Shown: positions 25,779 to 34,925, counted from the stretch's first letter. The stretch: DNA of 64,000 nucleotides from Janthinobacterium sp. 61 (GCF_002846335.1 NZ_PJMQ01000001.1:1736001-1800000), one strand, 5' to 3'. Program-made: numbers and translations. The notes: a model not told the origin generated them from the letters alone.

Positions 25779-27644
25779 ATGAAAACAACCGTCCTGTGCA
25801 GCGCTTTGCTGGCTGCCTTTTGCCTCACCGGCACGGCGCAAGCCACCCCGGTCGCGTCTAACACTGTGCCCGCCTTCGCGCACGAGGCCGAAGAGCTGGC
25901 CCGCCTGCCCGGCGGCGGCTGGCTGACCTTGGACAAGCACGGCTTGCGCTTGTTCACTGCGGCCGGCCAGGAGCAGGACCGCATCGCCGTGCGCGCCAAG
26001 CAGCTCGACACGCGCATCGATGCCAATCGCGTGCTGGCCGTGTTCCTGGAGGCCGATACGCAGCGCCCCCTGCCCGTCTCCGTGGACGTACAGGCAGGCA
26101 AACTGGTCAAGCTGGCGCCGTTTCCCGTGCCGACGTTTTCCGTGGAAGCGTCCTGCCTGTACCGCGACGCCCAGCGACTCGATCATCTGTTCTTGATCGG
26201 CAAGGATGGCCAGGCGGAACAGTGGGTGATGCAGGGCGAGCAGCGCAGCCTGGTGCGCAAACTGGCTTTGCCGCCGCACGCCAAGCATTGCCGGGTCGAC
26301 GATGGCGCGCAGCGCCTGCTGGTGAGCGAGTCCGACATGGGCGTGTGGGCCTATGACGCCGAGTCCGAAGGCATGGGCAAGCGCGAGGTGGTGGCCTTGC
26401 GCAAGCCGTACGGCCAGCTGGATGGCGGCGCCGGTGCATTGGCCGTGCTGCCGGGCGGCGTAGCCGTACTCGATGGCAAGGCGGAAAAGCTGCACTTGTA
26501 CGCCCGCCAGGGGAGTACATGGACGGCGCAGCCAGCCCAGGCCGTCGCCTTGAACGTGCGCAAGGGTGACAGCCAGCTGGCACTGGACGAAGACACGCTA
26601 CTGCTGCGCGGCAAGAATGGTTGGCAAGCGCGGCCCGTAAAATGGCGCGGCAAGGGGGAAACGCAGGCTGCTGTGGCCATCATCGCCCCGCAAGCGCAGA
26701 CGGAGCCGATGGCGCGCCAGGGCGACGCGGCCGACGATCCGGCCATCTGGCTGGCCAGCAACCCGGCCGACTCGCGTATCCTCGGCACCAACAAGAAACA
26801 GGGTCTGTTGGTCTACGACCTGCAAGGCAAGCAAACGCAGCTGCTGGAAGTGGGCCGTTTGAACAACGTCGATGTGCGGCAAAACATCAGTTTTGGCGGC
26901 AGCAAGGTCGACCTGGCCGTGGCCACCCAGCGCGACGACAACAGCATGATGCTCTTCACCATCAATGCCAGTGGCGACGTGGCGGAAGCGGGCCGTTTTC
27001 CGACCGGACTGAAAAGCATCTACGGCATGTGCCTGTATCAACCGGCCAGCGGCGGCGTGGAAGCGTTTATCAACGACAAGGATGGCACCTTCCAGCAATA
27101 CCGCATTGGCGTGAGCGGCAAGCAGTTCAGCGCCACCCTCTTGCGCAGCTTCAAGGTCGCCACGCAACCGGAAGGCTGCGTGGCCGACGACGCCAACGCC
27201 CGCCTCTTCCTGGGCGAGGAAACGCGCGGCGTGTGGACCACCTCGGCCGACGCCGCCAAGCCGGACACCCTGGCCATGGTCTTGCCGGTGGGAGCGAACC
27301 TGAGCGCCGACGTGGAAGGCATGGCCATCTACCGCAAGCCGAACGGCAAGGCTGACTCTGGCTACCTGATCGTTTCCAGCCAGGGCGACAGCAGCTACGT
27401 GGTGCTCGATGCGCAAGCACCGTATAAAGTGCGCGGCCGCTTCAAGGTGGGATTCAATTTGCCGGCAGGCATAGACGGCACCTCGGAAACGGATGGCCTC
27501 GACGTCACCTCCGCCAACCTGGGCGGCGCGTATGCGCAAGGCATGCTGGTGATCCAGGATGGCTACAAGCGCTTGCCCGATGGGCCGCAGAACTTCAAAT
27601 ATGTGGCGTGGGAGGATGTGGCGAAGGCCTTGAAGCTGGACTAA
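25779..27644 (+). CDS. Two-domain beta-propeller phytase (3-phytase type)
   Basis: 621 aa from ATG 25779 (AGGATC 9 bp before). The first in-frame ATG, at 25761, overlaps the receptor stop. Signal peptide to TAQA. The C-terminal catalytic propeller (about 310-621) begins with the family motif D319-DPAIW and includes NNVDV, DLAVATQRDDN, INDKDG, QPEGCVADD, and DGTSETDGL near the end, all calcium/phosphate-site motifs. Residues 25-300 form a second, incomplete propeller domain, as in known dual-domain bacterial phytases. It releases phosphate from phytate outside the cytoplasm and is co-transcribed with the TBDR under a Pho box. Confidence 0.92.
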   Translation: MKTTVLCSALLAAFCLTGTAQATPVASNTVPAFAHEAEELARLPGGGWLTLDKHGLRLFTAAGQEQDRIAVRAKQLDTRIDANRVLAVFLEADTQRPLPVSVDVQAGKLVKLAPFPVPTFSVEASCLYRDAQRLDHLFLIGKDGQAEQWVMQGEQRSLVRKLALPPHAKHCRVDDGAQRLLVSESDMGVWAYDAESEGMGKREVVALRKPYGQLDGGAGALAVLPGGVAVLDGKAEKLHLYARQGSTWTAQPAQAVALNVRKGDSQLALDEDTLLLRGKNGWQARPVKWRGKGETQAAVAIIAPQAQTEPMARQGDAADDPAIWLASNPADSRILGTNKKQGLLVYDLQGKQTQLLEVGRLNNVDVRQNISFGGSKVDLAVATQRDDNSMMLFTINASGDVAEAGRFPTGLKSIYGMCLYQPASGGVEAFINDKDGTFQQYRIGVSGKQFSATLLRSFKVATQPEGCVADDANARLFLGEETRGVWTTSADAAKPDTLAMVLPVGANLSADVEGMAIYRKPNGKADSGYLIVSSQGDSSYVVLDAQAPYKVRGRFKVGFNLPAGIDGTSETDGLDVTSANLGGAYAQGMLVIQDGYKRLPDGPQNFKYVAWEDVAKALKLD

Positions 27645-27708
27645 TGACCTGCGGGCGGCCTGTACTGGCTGCCCCAATAGTCGCCCAGTCGCTGCGCCAA
27701 AGACCCGG

Positions 27709-28125
27709 CTACACCATGCGCGGCATATCGATGGCAAACGGCAGGCTGCTACCAAAGAAGTCCACCTTGCCTGCAAGCGCCAGGCGTTGCGAGGACAATT
27801 CCACCAGGCGCAGCTCCGCGACATCATGGTAATCCATCATGTAGAGACTACATTCACCCTCTGTACAGCTTGCATCAACGGCTAGCATATGCACGGGCGC
27901 GGCATCCGCCCCCGCCACGAGCAAGCCTTCCAAAATGAAGGATGGCGGATACAAGGCCCACGACCAGGGTGCATCGTCGTCTTCCGTCAGCCGCATGAAC
28001 ACGTCGTCATCGGCCTCAATCCTGATATTGATTTCCCGCATGCCATCGGCGCGTGCAGCCAGGCTGATCCGGGATTTCGCGACATCCACTTCAAAATTGG
28101 TGTCGCCGATACTGAATACATGCAT
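27709..28125 (-). CDS. Hypothetical protein (138 aa)
   Basis: 138 aa from ATG 28125 (AGGAG 10 bp before); an upstream in-frame start would add eight residues. I do not recognise the family. It is a mainly beta-strand, acidic protein (IEADDDVFMRLTEDDDAPW; LYPPSFILEGL) with no signal peptide or membrane segment. It is followed by the convergent phytase end. Confidence 0.65.
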   Translation of the reverse strand: MHVFSIGDTNFEVDVAKSRISLAARADGMREINIRIEADDDVFMRLTEDDDAPWSWALYPPSFILEGLLVAGADAAPVHMLAVDASCTEGECSLYMMDYHDVAELRLVELSSQRLALAGKVDFFGSSLPFAIDMPRMV

Positions 28126-28194
28126 TTCCCTGCTACTCCTGATTGACACGTTAATATACTGCTCGGCGGGCCAGCAGACAGGCGCGAGTAGCCG

Positions 28195-28695
28195 TCAATC
28201 GCCCTGCTGTTGCCACACTGCCTTGCCACCCTTGATATAGATCAGGGCACTGGCAGCACCCTCTTTCCCCACCACGATCCCGTCCGTTTTCAGCTTGAGG
28301 GATTTCTCATGGTAGCTGTGCTGGCGCGAACCCTTGTCTTCCACCTGCCAGACTTCCAGCCAGGCGAAATCGTCGCCGCCGTTGGACAATGCATGTCCGG
28401 CACCGACGATCAGGGGCGCCGCCTTCTGCTTGAACAGGAAGACGATGCCCTCTTTCTTGCTGTCTTTGTTCTTGATCAGCACAGCCAGATCGCCCTTCCC
28501 ATCGCCATCGAAATCGCCGCGCAAGACAAAGGGATTCATGCGCGCATTGATTTCGATCGCCTCGCGTTTGGCCAGGCTTTCAAGCTGTTGCGTCGCCCAG
28601 CTTGGCAATTGCGCCTGCGGCGGCAAGGCCTGCGCACCGGCCATATCAGCGGAAAATACCAAAGCCACGGTCACTGCAATGCTTCTGCCATTCAT
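28195..28695 (-). CDS. Secreted hypothetical protein with FG-GAP-like motif
   Basis: 166 aa. A signal peptide (to about MAGA) is followed by a helical stretch and a single FG-GAP/VCBS-like calcium loop, RGDFDGDGKGDLAVLI, then a beta-rich domain. GGAG lies 8 bp before the ATG. It has the look of the small periplasmic proteins annotated as VCBS-repeat or hypothetical. Function unknown. It lies 69 bp upstream of the preceding hypothetical gene on the same strand. Confidence 0.7.
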   Translation of the reverse strand: MNGRSIAVTVALVFSADMAGAQALPPQAQLPSWATQQLESLAKREAIEINARMNPFVLRGDFDGDGKGDLAVLIKNKDSKKEGIVFLFKQKAAPLIVGAGHALSNGGDDFAWLEVWQVEDKGSRQHSYHEKSLKLKTDGIVVGKEGAASALIYIKGGKAVWQQQGD

Positions 28696-28896
28696 GGGGC
28701 GGCTCCATCAAGATGAAGAATCGGGGGTGGCGCACGGTAGTTCCGGGCATGCAGGCAGAATAGCATTCTCCGGAAATACTTGCACTGCCACAACAGGTGC
28801 CCGCTCCGCATTGCGTGCCAGTGTCCATGGAAAAATTGCCGTCCGTTGCAGATATGCCAGCGACTGGCGGCCTGCTGCGTATTAAAATGGCGCCCC

Positions 28897-29775
28897 ATGA
28901 CCTCCCCCGCCTCGACCTCCCCCCTGCCCGACAGCATTTTGCTCCCTTCCCTGGCCGTCCTGGGAGGGCAGATTTCTGTCAATCTGGGGGCGGCGATTGC
29001 GAAAAATCTGTTTCCTGTCATCGGGGTCGAGGGGATTACGGCGTATCGCGTGGGGTTTTCGGCGCTGATTTTACTGGCTATCTTTCGTCCCTGGCGCTTC
29101 CGCCTGACGCGCAAGGATGTGCTGAACTTGCTGGTCTACGGTTCCGTGCTGGGATTGATGAATTTGCTGATTTACCGGGCGTTTGCGCTGATACCGATCG
29201 GTATTGCGGTCGCCATCGAGGTGACGGGGCCGCTGGCGGTGGCCATGCTGTCGTCGCGCCGGCCCCGCGATTTGCTGGCCGTGGCTTGCGCCGTGTTCGG
29301 CTTGTATTTGCTGTTGCCGCTGCAAGGCAGCCCGGGCAGCCTGGACCCTGTGGGAGTGGCGTATGCGCTGGGGGCGGCCCTGTGCTGGGCGCTGTATATC
29401 ATCTTTGGCAAGCGCGCCTCGACCTTGCAAGGCGGGCAAGCCGTAGCCTGGGGCATGACGGTGGCGGCCATGGTAACGGTGCCCATCGGCGTCGCTTACT
29501 CGGGCACGGCCTTGCTGGCGCCGTCGATTGCCTTGATGGGCCTGGCCATTGCCATGCTGTCCAGCGCCCTGCCGTATTCGCTGGAAATCTTTGCCCTGCG
29601 CCGCTTGCCGCAAGGGGTGTTCGGCATGTTCAGCAGCGCGGCGCCGGCCGTCAGCGCGCTGGCTGCCATGGCCGTGCTGGGAGAACTGCTGAGCCTGACC
29701 CAGTGGCTGGCTATCGCCTGCATCGTGTTCGCGTCGGCCATGGCGGCGCTGGGTGCGCAAGGCGGCAAGCGCTAG
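28897..29775 (+). CDS. EamA-family (DMT) exporter, RhtA-like
   Basis: 292 aa from ATG 28897, with about ten membrane segments in two EamA repeats. The sequence (GGQISVNLGAAIAKNLFPVIG; TAYRVGFSALIL; IEVTGPLAVAMLSSRRP; ALPYSLEIFALRRLP) resembles RhtA, the threonine/homoserine exporter of the inner membrane. The substrate is inferred from similarity. The 201 bp before it show no recognisable site. Confidence 0.85.
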   Translation: MTSPASTSPLPDSILLPSLAVLGGQISVNLGAAIAKNLFPVIGVEGITAYRVGFSALILLAIFRPWRFRLTRKDVLNLLVYGSVLGLMNLLIYRAFALIPIGIAVAIEVTGPLAVAMLSSRRPRDLLAVACAVFGLYLLLPLQGSPGSLDPVGVAYALGAALCWALYIIFGKRASTLQGGQAVAWGMTVAAMVTVPIGVAYSGTALLAPSIALMGLAIAMLSSALPYSLEIFALRRLPQGVFGMFSSAAPAVSALAAMAVLGELLSLTQWLAIACIVFASAMAALGAQGGKR

Positions 29776-29937
29776 CCGCGCACGGCAAGTCCTAAATCAG
29801 CCATGCGGATGGTCTAGGTGCTCGCCAGCAATTTCCGGCATTGCCACGCGCGCCGACGGGCAAGTTTTGATGCCTGGCTGTAAAATGTGCCATCCCTTGC
29901 CACGTACGGCATGCCAGCAGGCATGCTTGCTCCTCCA

Positions 29938-30348
29938 ATGACATTCGCATTCCTTTTACGCTTGTTCTCTCCTCTCGCCGCTGCAGCCTTGCTGCTGGCG
30001 CCAGGCGCCGCCGCGCAGGCAGCCGCCGCGCCCGCCACCCTCACGGGCAATGCCGAAGCGGGCAAGGCGGCGTTTCGCAAGTGCGCCTCCTGCCACCAGG
30101 TGGGGCCTTCGGCGCGCGGCGGTTTCGGCCCCAAGCTGACGGGCTTGATCGGCCGCAAGGCTGGCTCCACCACAGACTACAAGTATTCGTCGGCCATGAA
30201 AAACGCGAATATTGTCTGGACCGAGCAAAACCTGGCCAGCTTCCTGAAAGCCCCCAGCGATTTCATTCCCGGCAATAACATGCGCTTCTGGGGCATCGGC
30301 AATGCGCAACAAGTGGCCGACTTGCTGGCCTACCTGCGCACGCAGTAA
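29938..30348 (+). CDS. Class I cytochrome c, periplasmic
   Basis: 136 aa from ATG 29938; no start here has a good ribosome site, and ATG 29911 is an alternative. Signal peptide of about 30 residues. The heme site is C49-AS-C52-H53, and the likely axial Met lies in GNNMRFWGI. The length and GFGPKLTGLIGRKAG loop resemble cytochrome c2/c550-type soluble electron carriers. It stands alone; the partner oxidase is not in the window. An imperfect GC hairpin follows but has no T tract. Confidence 0.85.
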   Translation: MTFAFLLRLFSPLAAAALLLAPGAAAQAAAAPATLTGNAEAGKAAFRKCASCHQVGPSARGGFGPKLTGLIGRKAGSTTDYKYSSAMKNANIVWTEQNLASFLKAPSDFIPGNNMRFWGIGNAQQVADLLAYLRTQ

Positions 30349-30574
30349 GCAAGCAGGTAAGTAGGCAGGTCATGCTCCTGCCTGCCTGCCCGCACGCGGA
30401 CAGGCGGACACGACCCATCAAGTCATGACCGCAGCGCAAGCCTGCAGCGCTTGCAGCCAGCCCTTACGCTTCTTGCGCGCAGCCCGGGTAACGCCCTTCC
30501 TGCTTGAAGTTTCGTTCCAGCTGCTTGAATTCGCGTTCACGCCGGGGATGCTCACCGGCAGTCATCTGCTTCCC

Positions 30575-30838
30575 CTAGGGCTTGGTGGGCAGCTTGCGCA
30601 GGCACAGGTAAATGGAATACAGCGCCGCCAACCCCACCAGCACGTACACGCCACGCGACGCGGTCGACATGGCACCAAGGATGCGGGCCACGATATCGAT
30701 ATCGAACAAGCCCACCAGCGCCCAGTTCAAGCCGCCCACGATCAGCAGGATCATGGAGATCCAGTCGACCACGTTCAGGCGCTTTGCCGTCATTTCCTCG
30801 TTTGCCGCACCGTCCGATCCTTCCTGGATATTCGCCAT
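30575..30838 (-). CDS. DUF378 membrane protein
   Basis: 87 aa from ATG 30838 with a near-perfect AGGAGG upstream. Two membrane segments (WISMILLIVGGLNWALVGLF and VYVLVGLAALYSIYL) form the DUF378 domain, a small inner-membrane family of unknown role (YuzA-like). An acidic N-terminus precedes them. Confidence 0.85.
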   Translation of the reverse strand: MANIQEGSDGAANEEMTAKRLNVVDWISMILLIVGGLNWALVGLFDIDIVARILGAMSTASRGVYVLVGLAALYSIYLCLRKLPTKP

Positions 30839-31195
30839 CTCAGCCTCCTGTAAGAAGACAGGACCCGCCGTCGGGTCTGTGCAAAGTTCAGTGTAGGCGC
30901 GGCACCGCCACACGCCAGTCGGACGATGCCGGGTGTCGAGGTAGGACGAATCTGTAATACGGCAGGTGATTTTATCCGGCACCAAGCCAGGCGCCAGGCA
31001 AGGCGGCTATGCGTTCTAGTAATAGTTACCAGCTGTTGCTAAACAAGCAGTGACCAATTCCAATATGGAAATATTTATAGATTACTTAGTATTGCACTGC
31101 TACACTCATTTCACCCCGGCAACATCAGGGGCAACAGCGCCGCGCCGTGCCGCCCGCATGGGGTGCGGCCACCATGGGACAACAGCTGAGGGGAC
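30839..31195. other. Intergenic region before the chemoreceptor gene
   Basis: 357 bp without a supportable gene. The part at 31015-31105 is AT-rich (AATATTTATAGATTACTTAGT) and probably holds the chemoreceptor promoter. A short CCGCA-TGGGG-TGCGG-like hairpin lies near 31150. I saw no sigma-28 consensus. Confidence 0.4.
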
Positions 31196-32581
31196 ATGAA
31201 TATTTCTATCATACGCATCGGTGTACGCCTGACCACGGGTTTTTTGCTGGCATCGCTGTTGCTGGCGGTGGTCGTCAGCATCAGCACGTGGCAACTTGCT
31301 ACGGTGAGCGGGGAAATCGACAGCAGCGTGAACCAGCGCTATGCGCGCATCGCGCAATTGCAGGCCACACGCAACAGCACGCAGGCGCAGCCCGCCCTGC
31401 GCGACATCGACCAGCAGATCGCCACGCAATCGGCGCAGATGCGCGCGGCGGCCGAGGCGGCCATCGCCCGCGCGCACAATACCAGCGTGCTGATCATCGC
31501 GCTGGGCCTGATCGGCGGCGTGCTCAGCCTGGCCACGGCCTGGTTCATCAGCAGCGGCATCGTGCGGCCCCTGCGGCACGCCGTCAAGGTGGCGCGCAAG
31601 GTGGCCGGCGGCGACCTGAGCGGCAATATCCGTGTGGAATCCGGCGATGAGGTTGGCCAGTTGCTGCAGGCACTGAAAGACATGAATGCCAGCTTGATCC
31701 ATATCGTGGGTGACGTGCGCGGCGGTACGCAGGACATCGCGGGTGCCTCGGGAGAGATTGCTGCCGGCAACCTGGACTTGTCGCAGCGCACGCAGGCGCA
31801 AGCCAGTTCGCTGGAGCAGACGGCCGCCTCGATGGAAGCACTGACGGGCACCGTCAAGCAAAATGCGGACAATGCGCGGCAAGCCAACCAGCTGGCGCTA
31901 TCGGCCGCCGATGTGGCCGGCAAGGGTGGCAAGGTGGTGGCAGAAGTGGTCGACACCATGAGCTCGATCAATGCATCGTCGAAAAAGATCGTTGATATCA
32001 TCGGCGTCATCGACGCTATCGCCTTCCAGACGAATATCCTGGCCCTGAATGCGGCTGTGGAAGCGGCGCGCGCAGGCGACCAGGGACGCGGCTTTGCCGT
32101 CGTGGCCGCCGAAGTGCGCACCCTCGCCCAGCGTTCGGCCGGGGCGGCGCGGGAAATCAAGCAATTGATCGGCGACTCCGTCGAGCGGATCGACGCGGGC
32201 GCGCGCCTGGTCGACACGGCAGGCGCCACCATACGCGAAATCGTTGCCAGCGTGCACCGCGTGACGGACATCATGGGCGAAATCAGCATGGCCAGCGGCG
32301 AGCAATTGTCCGGTATCGAACAAGTCAATGCCGCCATCGTGCAGATGGAGCATGTGACGCAGCAAAACGCCGCCCTGGTGGATCAGGCGTCGGTAGCGGC
32401 CGCCAGCATGCAGCAGCGCGCCCAGCAGCTATCGGGCACGGTGGGCATCTTCACCTTGGGAACGGAGGTGGCGCCCCCGCACGCGGCGCGGGCCATCAGC
32501 CTTGTCGCGACGCATGACAAGGAGGCACCCGCCCTGACACGCTTACGCGCCCCTGCCGTTAGAGCGCGCCTGAAAGCCTGA
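31196..32581 (+). CDS. Methyl-accepting chemotaxis protein with short periplasmic loop
   Basis: 461 aa. First membrane helix at residues 8-30, a periplasmic loop of only ~65 residues, a second helix at 95-118, a HAMP domain, then the signalling domain with the conserved tip IAFQTNILALNAAVEAARAG. Usual Tsr-type receptors have ~150-residue four-helix ligand domains, so this one is markedly shortened and may sense membrane or internal cues. GAGGGG precedes the ATG. No che genes are nearby. Its stop lies within a 13-bp tandem repeat. Confidence 0.92.
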   Translation: MNISIIRIGVRLTTGFLLASLLLAVVVSISTWQLATVSGEIDSSVNQRYARIAQLQATRNSTQAQPALRDIDQQIATQSAQMRAAAEAAIARAHNTSVLIIALGLIGGVLSLATAWFISSGIVRPLRHAVKVARKVAGGDLSGNIRVESGDEVGQLLQALKDMNASLIHIVGDVRGGTQDIAGASGEIAAGNLDLSQRTQAQASSLEQTAASMEALTGTVKQNADNARQANQLALSAADVAGKGGKVVAEVVDTMSSINASSKKIVDIIGVIDAIAFQTNILALNAAVEAARAGDQGRGFAVVAAEVRTLAQRSAGAAREIKQLIGDSVERIDAGARLVDTAGATIREIVASVHRVTDIMGEISMASGEQLSGIEQVNAAIVQMEHVTQQNAALVDQASVAAASMQQRAQQLSGTVGIFTLGTEVAPPHAARAISLVATHDKEAPALTRLRAPAVRARLKA

Positions 32582-32602
32582 GTTCCCCGCCTGAGTTCCC
32601 CG
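32577..32602. repeat. 13-bp perfect tandem duplication
   Basis: CCTGAGTTCCCCG occurs twice in a row, covering the chemoreceptor stop codon and ending next to the convergent acetyltransferase stop at 32603. It is probably a replication-slippage product. Confidence 0.8.
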
Positions 32603-33127
32603 CTATAGCTGCTTGTACATGATGGTCGTGGCGTCCAGCCGGTCGCCGGCAGGCGCCAGCGCATAGGCGGGGATGCTGCCGGCCACCAGGTAACCGAGCG
32701 ACAAATATAACGGTTCGGCATGGTCGCCGCTGCGCGTGTCCAGGGTCAGCAGGCTGCGCGGCAGGAGGCGCGCCTGCTCTTCCAGCGCCAGCATCAACTG
32801 GCGCGCGAGGCCGAGGCGGCGGTAAGCGGGCGCGACCAGCAGCTTGCGCACTTCGGCCCGATGCGCCTGGTTGGGATTGGTGTCCCAGTCCAGCTGCACG
32901 GCGCCGGCCACCCGACCATCGACTTCGACCACCAGCAGCAGGCGCACGCCGCGCGCCACGGCGGGCAGCACATTGTCCGTCCAGAACGCCTGGCTGGCCG
33001 ATGCGTCGAAGGGCAGGATGAAACCGATGCTGGCGCCATCGTGCACGCAGTCTTGCAGCAAGGCGCCCAGTTCCGGCAGGCGGACGAGAATATCGGTGGA
33101 CGAAAAGTGGCGTAGCGATATAGACAT
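32603..33127 (-). CDS. GNAT-family N-acetyltransferase
   Basis: 174 aa from ATG 33127. The acetyl-CoA binding motif A is clear (VRKLLVAPAYRRLGLARQLM), followed by LYLSLGYLVAG and a final TTIMYKQL. The substrate is unknown. It follows the XRE-cupin regulator by 7 bp on the same strand, so the regulator and enzyme form an operon. GNATs in this arrangement often act on amines or antibiotics, but this is only a family tendency. Confidence 0.85.
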   Translation of the reverse strand: MSISLRHFSSTDILVRLPELGALLQDCVHDGASIGFILPFDASASQAFWTDNVLPAVARGVRLLLVVEVDGRVAGAVQLDWDTNPNQAHRAEVRKLLVAPAYRRLGLARQLMLALEEQARLLPRSLLTLDTRSGDHAEPLYLSLGYLVAGSIPAYALAPAGDRLDATTIMYKQL

Positions 33128-33134
33128 GGTAGCC

Positions 33135-33707
33135 TCAGACAAGAAAGAGAAAATAGCGGGCGCCGCTATCGTGCGGCGTCGCAAACGCGCTGGCGCCATG
33201 CAGCTGGTAGCGCAGGCAATCGCCGGCCATCAAATCGTGCGAGCGGCCGTCGACGGTGACGTTCAGCTTGCCCTCTTGCAGCAATAGATGGTGCTCCATG
33301 CCGGGCCGGGGCGAGGCGGCATAGGCGATCGTGACGCCCGCGCCCAGTTCGCATTCGAGCGCTTCGCCAGCCAGCGCGCGCGACGGCGGCGAGATGGAAC
33401 GGCGGATAAAACCTGTGTCCGGATCCGTCCACACGCCCTGCTGGGTGCGCCGCAGGACGGGCACGAAATCGTCTTCCACCATGCGCAACAGGCGCGACAT
33501 GGCCAGGCCATACGCGGCGCACAGCTTGCCCAGCACAGCCGTGGTCGGGCTGACTTCGCCATTTTCCAGGCGCGACAGGGTAGCGCGGCTGACCTGGCTG
33601 GCACTGGCCAGCTGGTCCAGCGACCAGCCCCGCTCCACGCGCAACTGCTTTAAGCGCGCCGCCAGGCGCTGTTCCGTATCGTCATCAGTCAATTCTGTAT
33701 TTTCCAT
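33135..33707 (-). CDS. XRE-family regulator with C-terminal cupin
   Basis: 190 aa from ATG 33707. N-terminal XRE helix-turn-helix (residues 15-70; QLASASQVSRATLSRLENGE), C-terminal cupin (about 110-190; LECELGAGVTIAYAASPRPG, LMAGDCLRYQLHG). This is the PuuR/SutR-like architecture of regulators that sense a small molecule. It is co-transcribed with the downstream GNAT. Candidate operator repeats lie immediately upstream of its ATG. Confidence 0.88.
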   Translation of the reverse strand: MENTELTDDDTEQRLAARLKQLRVERGWSLDQLASASQVSRATLSRLENGEVSPTTAVLGKLCAAYGLAMSRLLRMVEDDFVPVLRRTQQGVWTDPDTGFIRRSISPPSRALAGEALECELGAGVTIAYAASPRPGMEHHLLLQEGKLNVTVDGRSHDLMAGDCLRYQLHGASAFATPHDSGARYFLFLV

Positions 33708-33711
33708 ATAT

Positions 33712-33738
33712 GGGAATTTATCCCTAAAACGGGAATTT
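33712..33738. promoter_or_regulatory. Candidate operator of the XRE-cupin regulator
   Basis: GGGAATTT occurs at 33712-33719 and 33731-33738. The first copy is also part of the inverted repeat GGGA-ATTTA-TCCC (33712-33724). The sites lie between the divergent regulator and flavodoxin-like gene, just before the regulator's ATG, as expected for autoregulation. Confidence 0.45.
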
Positions 33739-33824
33739 GGCAAGCAATCGTCGCAGAGTTGCTCAACGCACAGACCCACACCCGGACTCCAGGCACCATG
33801 GCGCCACCACTTCAAGGAGAAGCC

Positions 33825-34913
33825 ATGTCCGCCACTCCCCCCACTCCCCAGCCGCGCCAAGGCCAGGCGCCCGCGCCACTGGGCAGGGTCGAATTTCATT
33901 TGCAATTTATCCGCTCGTTTGCCGACCCCACGTTTGACGCCGTACGCGACGCCCTGGTGCAAGTGGAAGATGTGGCGTGGAAGAATTATCAGGATGGCCG
34001 CAAGGCGCCCGTCACGCAGAAGGCCGGACCGGGTTTTGCCGACCCCGACTACGATTTATCCGTGGAATGGCTCGGCACGCGCGACCGTCTGCTGGCCGCC
34101 GAGGCGCGCCAGAAAGATCCCGCCACGCCGTCGCGCGTGCTGCTGATCTGCGGCGCGGCACGCAATGACGGTTCTTGCCCTGGCGAAATATCGAAGACCT
34201 GGCGCATGACGCAATGGGCCAAAGAAGTGCTGCAGGCGGACGCCATTGAAGCGGACGTGCTGGACCTGAGCTTGCTGACCTCCTCGTATGATTTGCACAT
34301 TCATCCATGCAAGGGCTGTGTCTCGACGGCCATGCCCCTGTGCCACTGGCCATGCAGCTGCTATCCGAACCATGGAGAACGCCAGACGAATGACTGGATG
34401 GCAGAAATATACGAGCGCTGGACGGCCGCGCATGCCGTCATCATCCTCACGCCCGTGTACTGGTACCAGACGCCCGGCGTGCTGAAACTGATGATAGACC
34501 GGCTTGTGTGCGCCGATGGCGGCAACCCGGACCCCACGTCCACGCACGGCAAGAAAGCCGTGGAAGCGAAGGCCCTGGAGTTGCAAGGCTGGAATTATCC
34601 GAAACACCTGGCCGGGCGCGCGTATGGCCTCGTCGTGCATGGCGACGTGGCCGGCATCGAAGGGGTCCGGCGAGGCCTGTCGGACTGGCTGGACTGGATG
34701 GGCCTGGTCGATGCGGGCGCGAAATCACGGCTGGACCGCTACATCGGCTATTACGACACTTATGCGCAAAGCCATGAGACCCTGGACCGCGATACCGATA
34801 TGCAGGAAGAAGTGCGCAACGTGGCGCGCGCCGTGGCCGACGCCGTCAAGCGGCAGCGCGCAGGCACGCTGGCGCCGCCCGATGCGGCATTACAAGCTCC
34901 GCGGCCAAAATGA
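33825..34913 (+). CDS. Flavodoxin-like NAD(P)H-dependent FMN oxidoreductase
   Basis: 362 aa from ATG 33825, chosen because AAGGAGA is 4 bp upstream; the frame opens at 33759 without one. The N-terminal 110 residues are family-unassigned. The NADPH-dependent FMN reductase fold follows (VLLICGAARNDGSCPGE phosphate loop; ILTPVYWYQTPGVLKLMIDR). A Cys cluster, HPCKGCVSTAMPLCHWPCSC, holds five cysteines in 20 residues and resembles the compact Cys motif of iron-sulfur flavoproteins. It may therefore carry an Fe-S cluster besides FMN. It is divergent from the XRE regulator and probably under its control. Confidence 0.8.
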   Translation: MSATPPTPQPRQGQAPAPLGRVEFHLQFIRSFADPTFDAVRDALVQVEDVAWKNYQDGRKAPVTQKAGPGFADPDYDLSVEWLGTRDRLLAAEARQKDPATPSRVLLICGAARNDGSCPGEISKTWRMTQWAKEVLQADAIEADVLDLSLLTSSYDLHIHPCKGCVSTAMPLCHWPCSCYPNHGERQTNDWMAEIYERWTAAHAVIILTPVYWYQTPGVLKLMIDRLVCADGGNPDPTSTHGKKAVEAKALELQGWNYPKHLAGRAYGLVVHGDVAGIEGVRRGLSDWLDWMGLVDAGAKSRLDRYIGYYDTYAQSHETLDRDTDMQEEVRNVARAVADAVKRQRAGTLAPPDAALQAPRPK

Positions 34914-34925
34914 TACCTTGCGTAC

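Noticed and set aside
30349..30420. GGCAGG...CCTGCC hairpin after the cytochrome c gene as terminator
   Set aside because: The stem is imperfect and there is no T tract on the transcribed strand.
30425..30853. 142-codon plus-strand frame over the DUF378 gene
   Set aside because: It is antisense to a clear DUF378 gene with an AGGAGG ribosome site and has a low-complexity, His/Gln-rich translation typical of a shadow frame.
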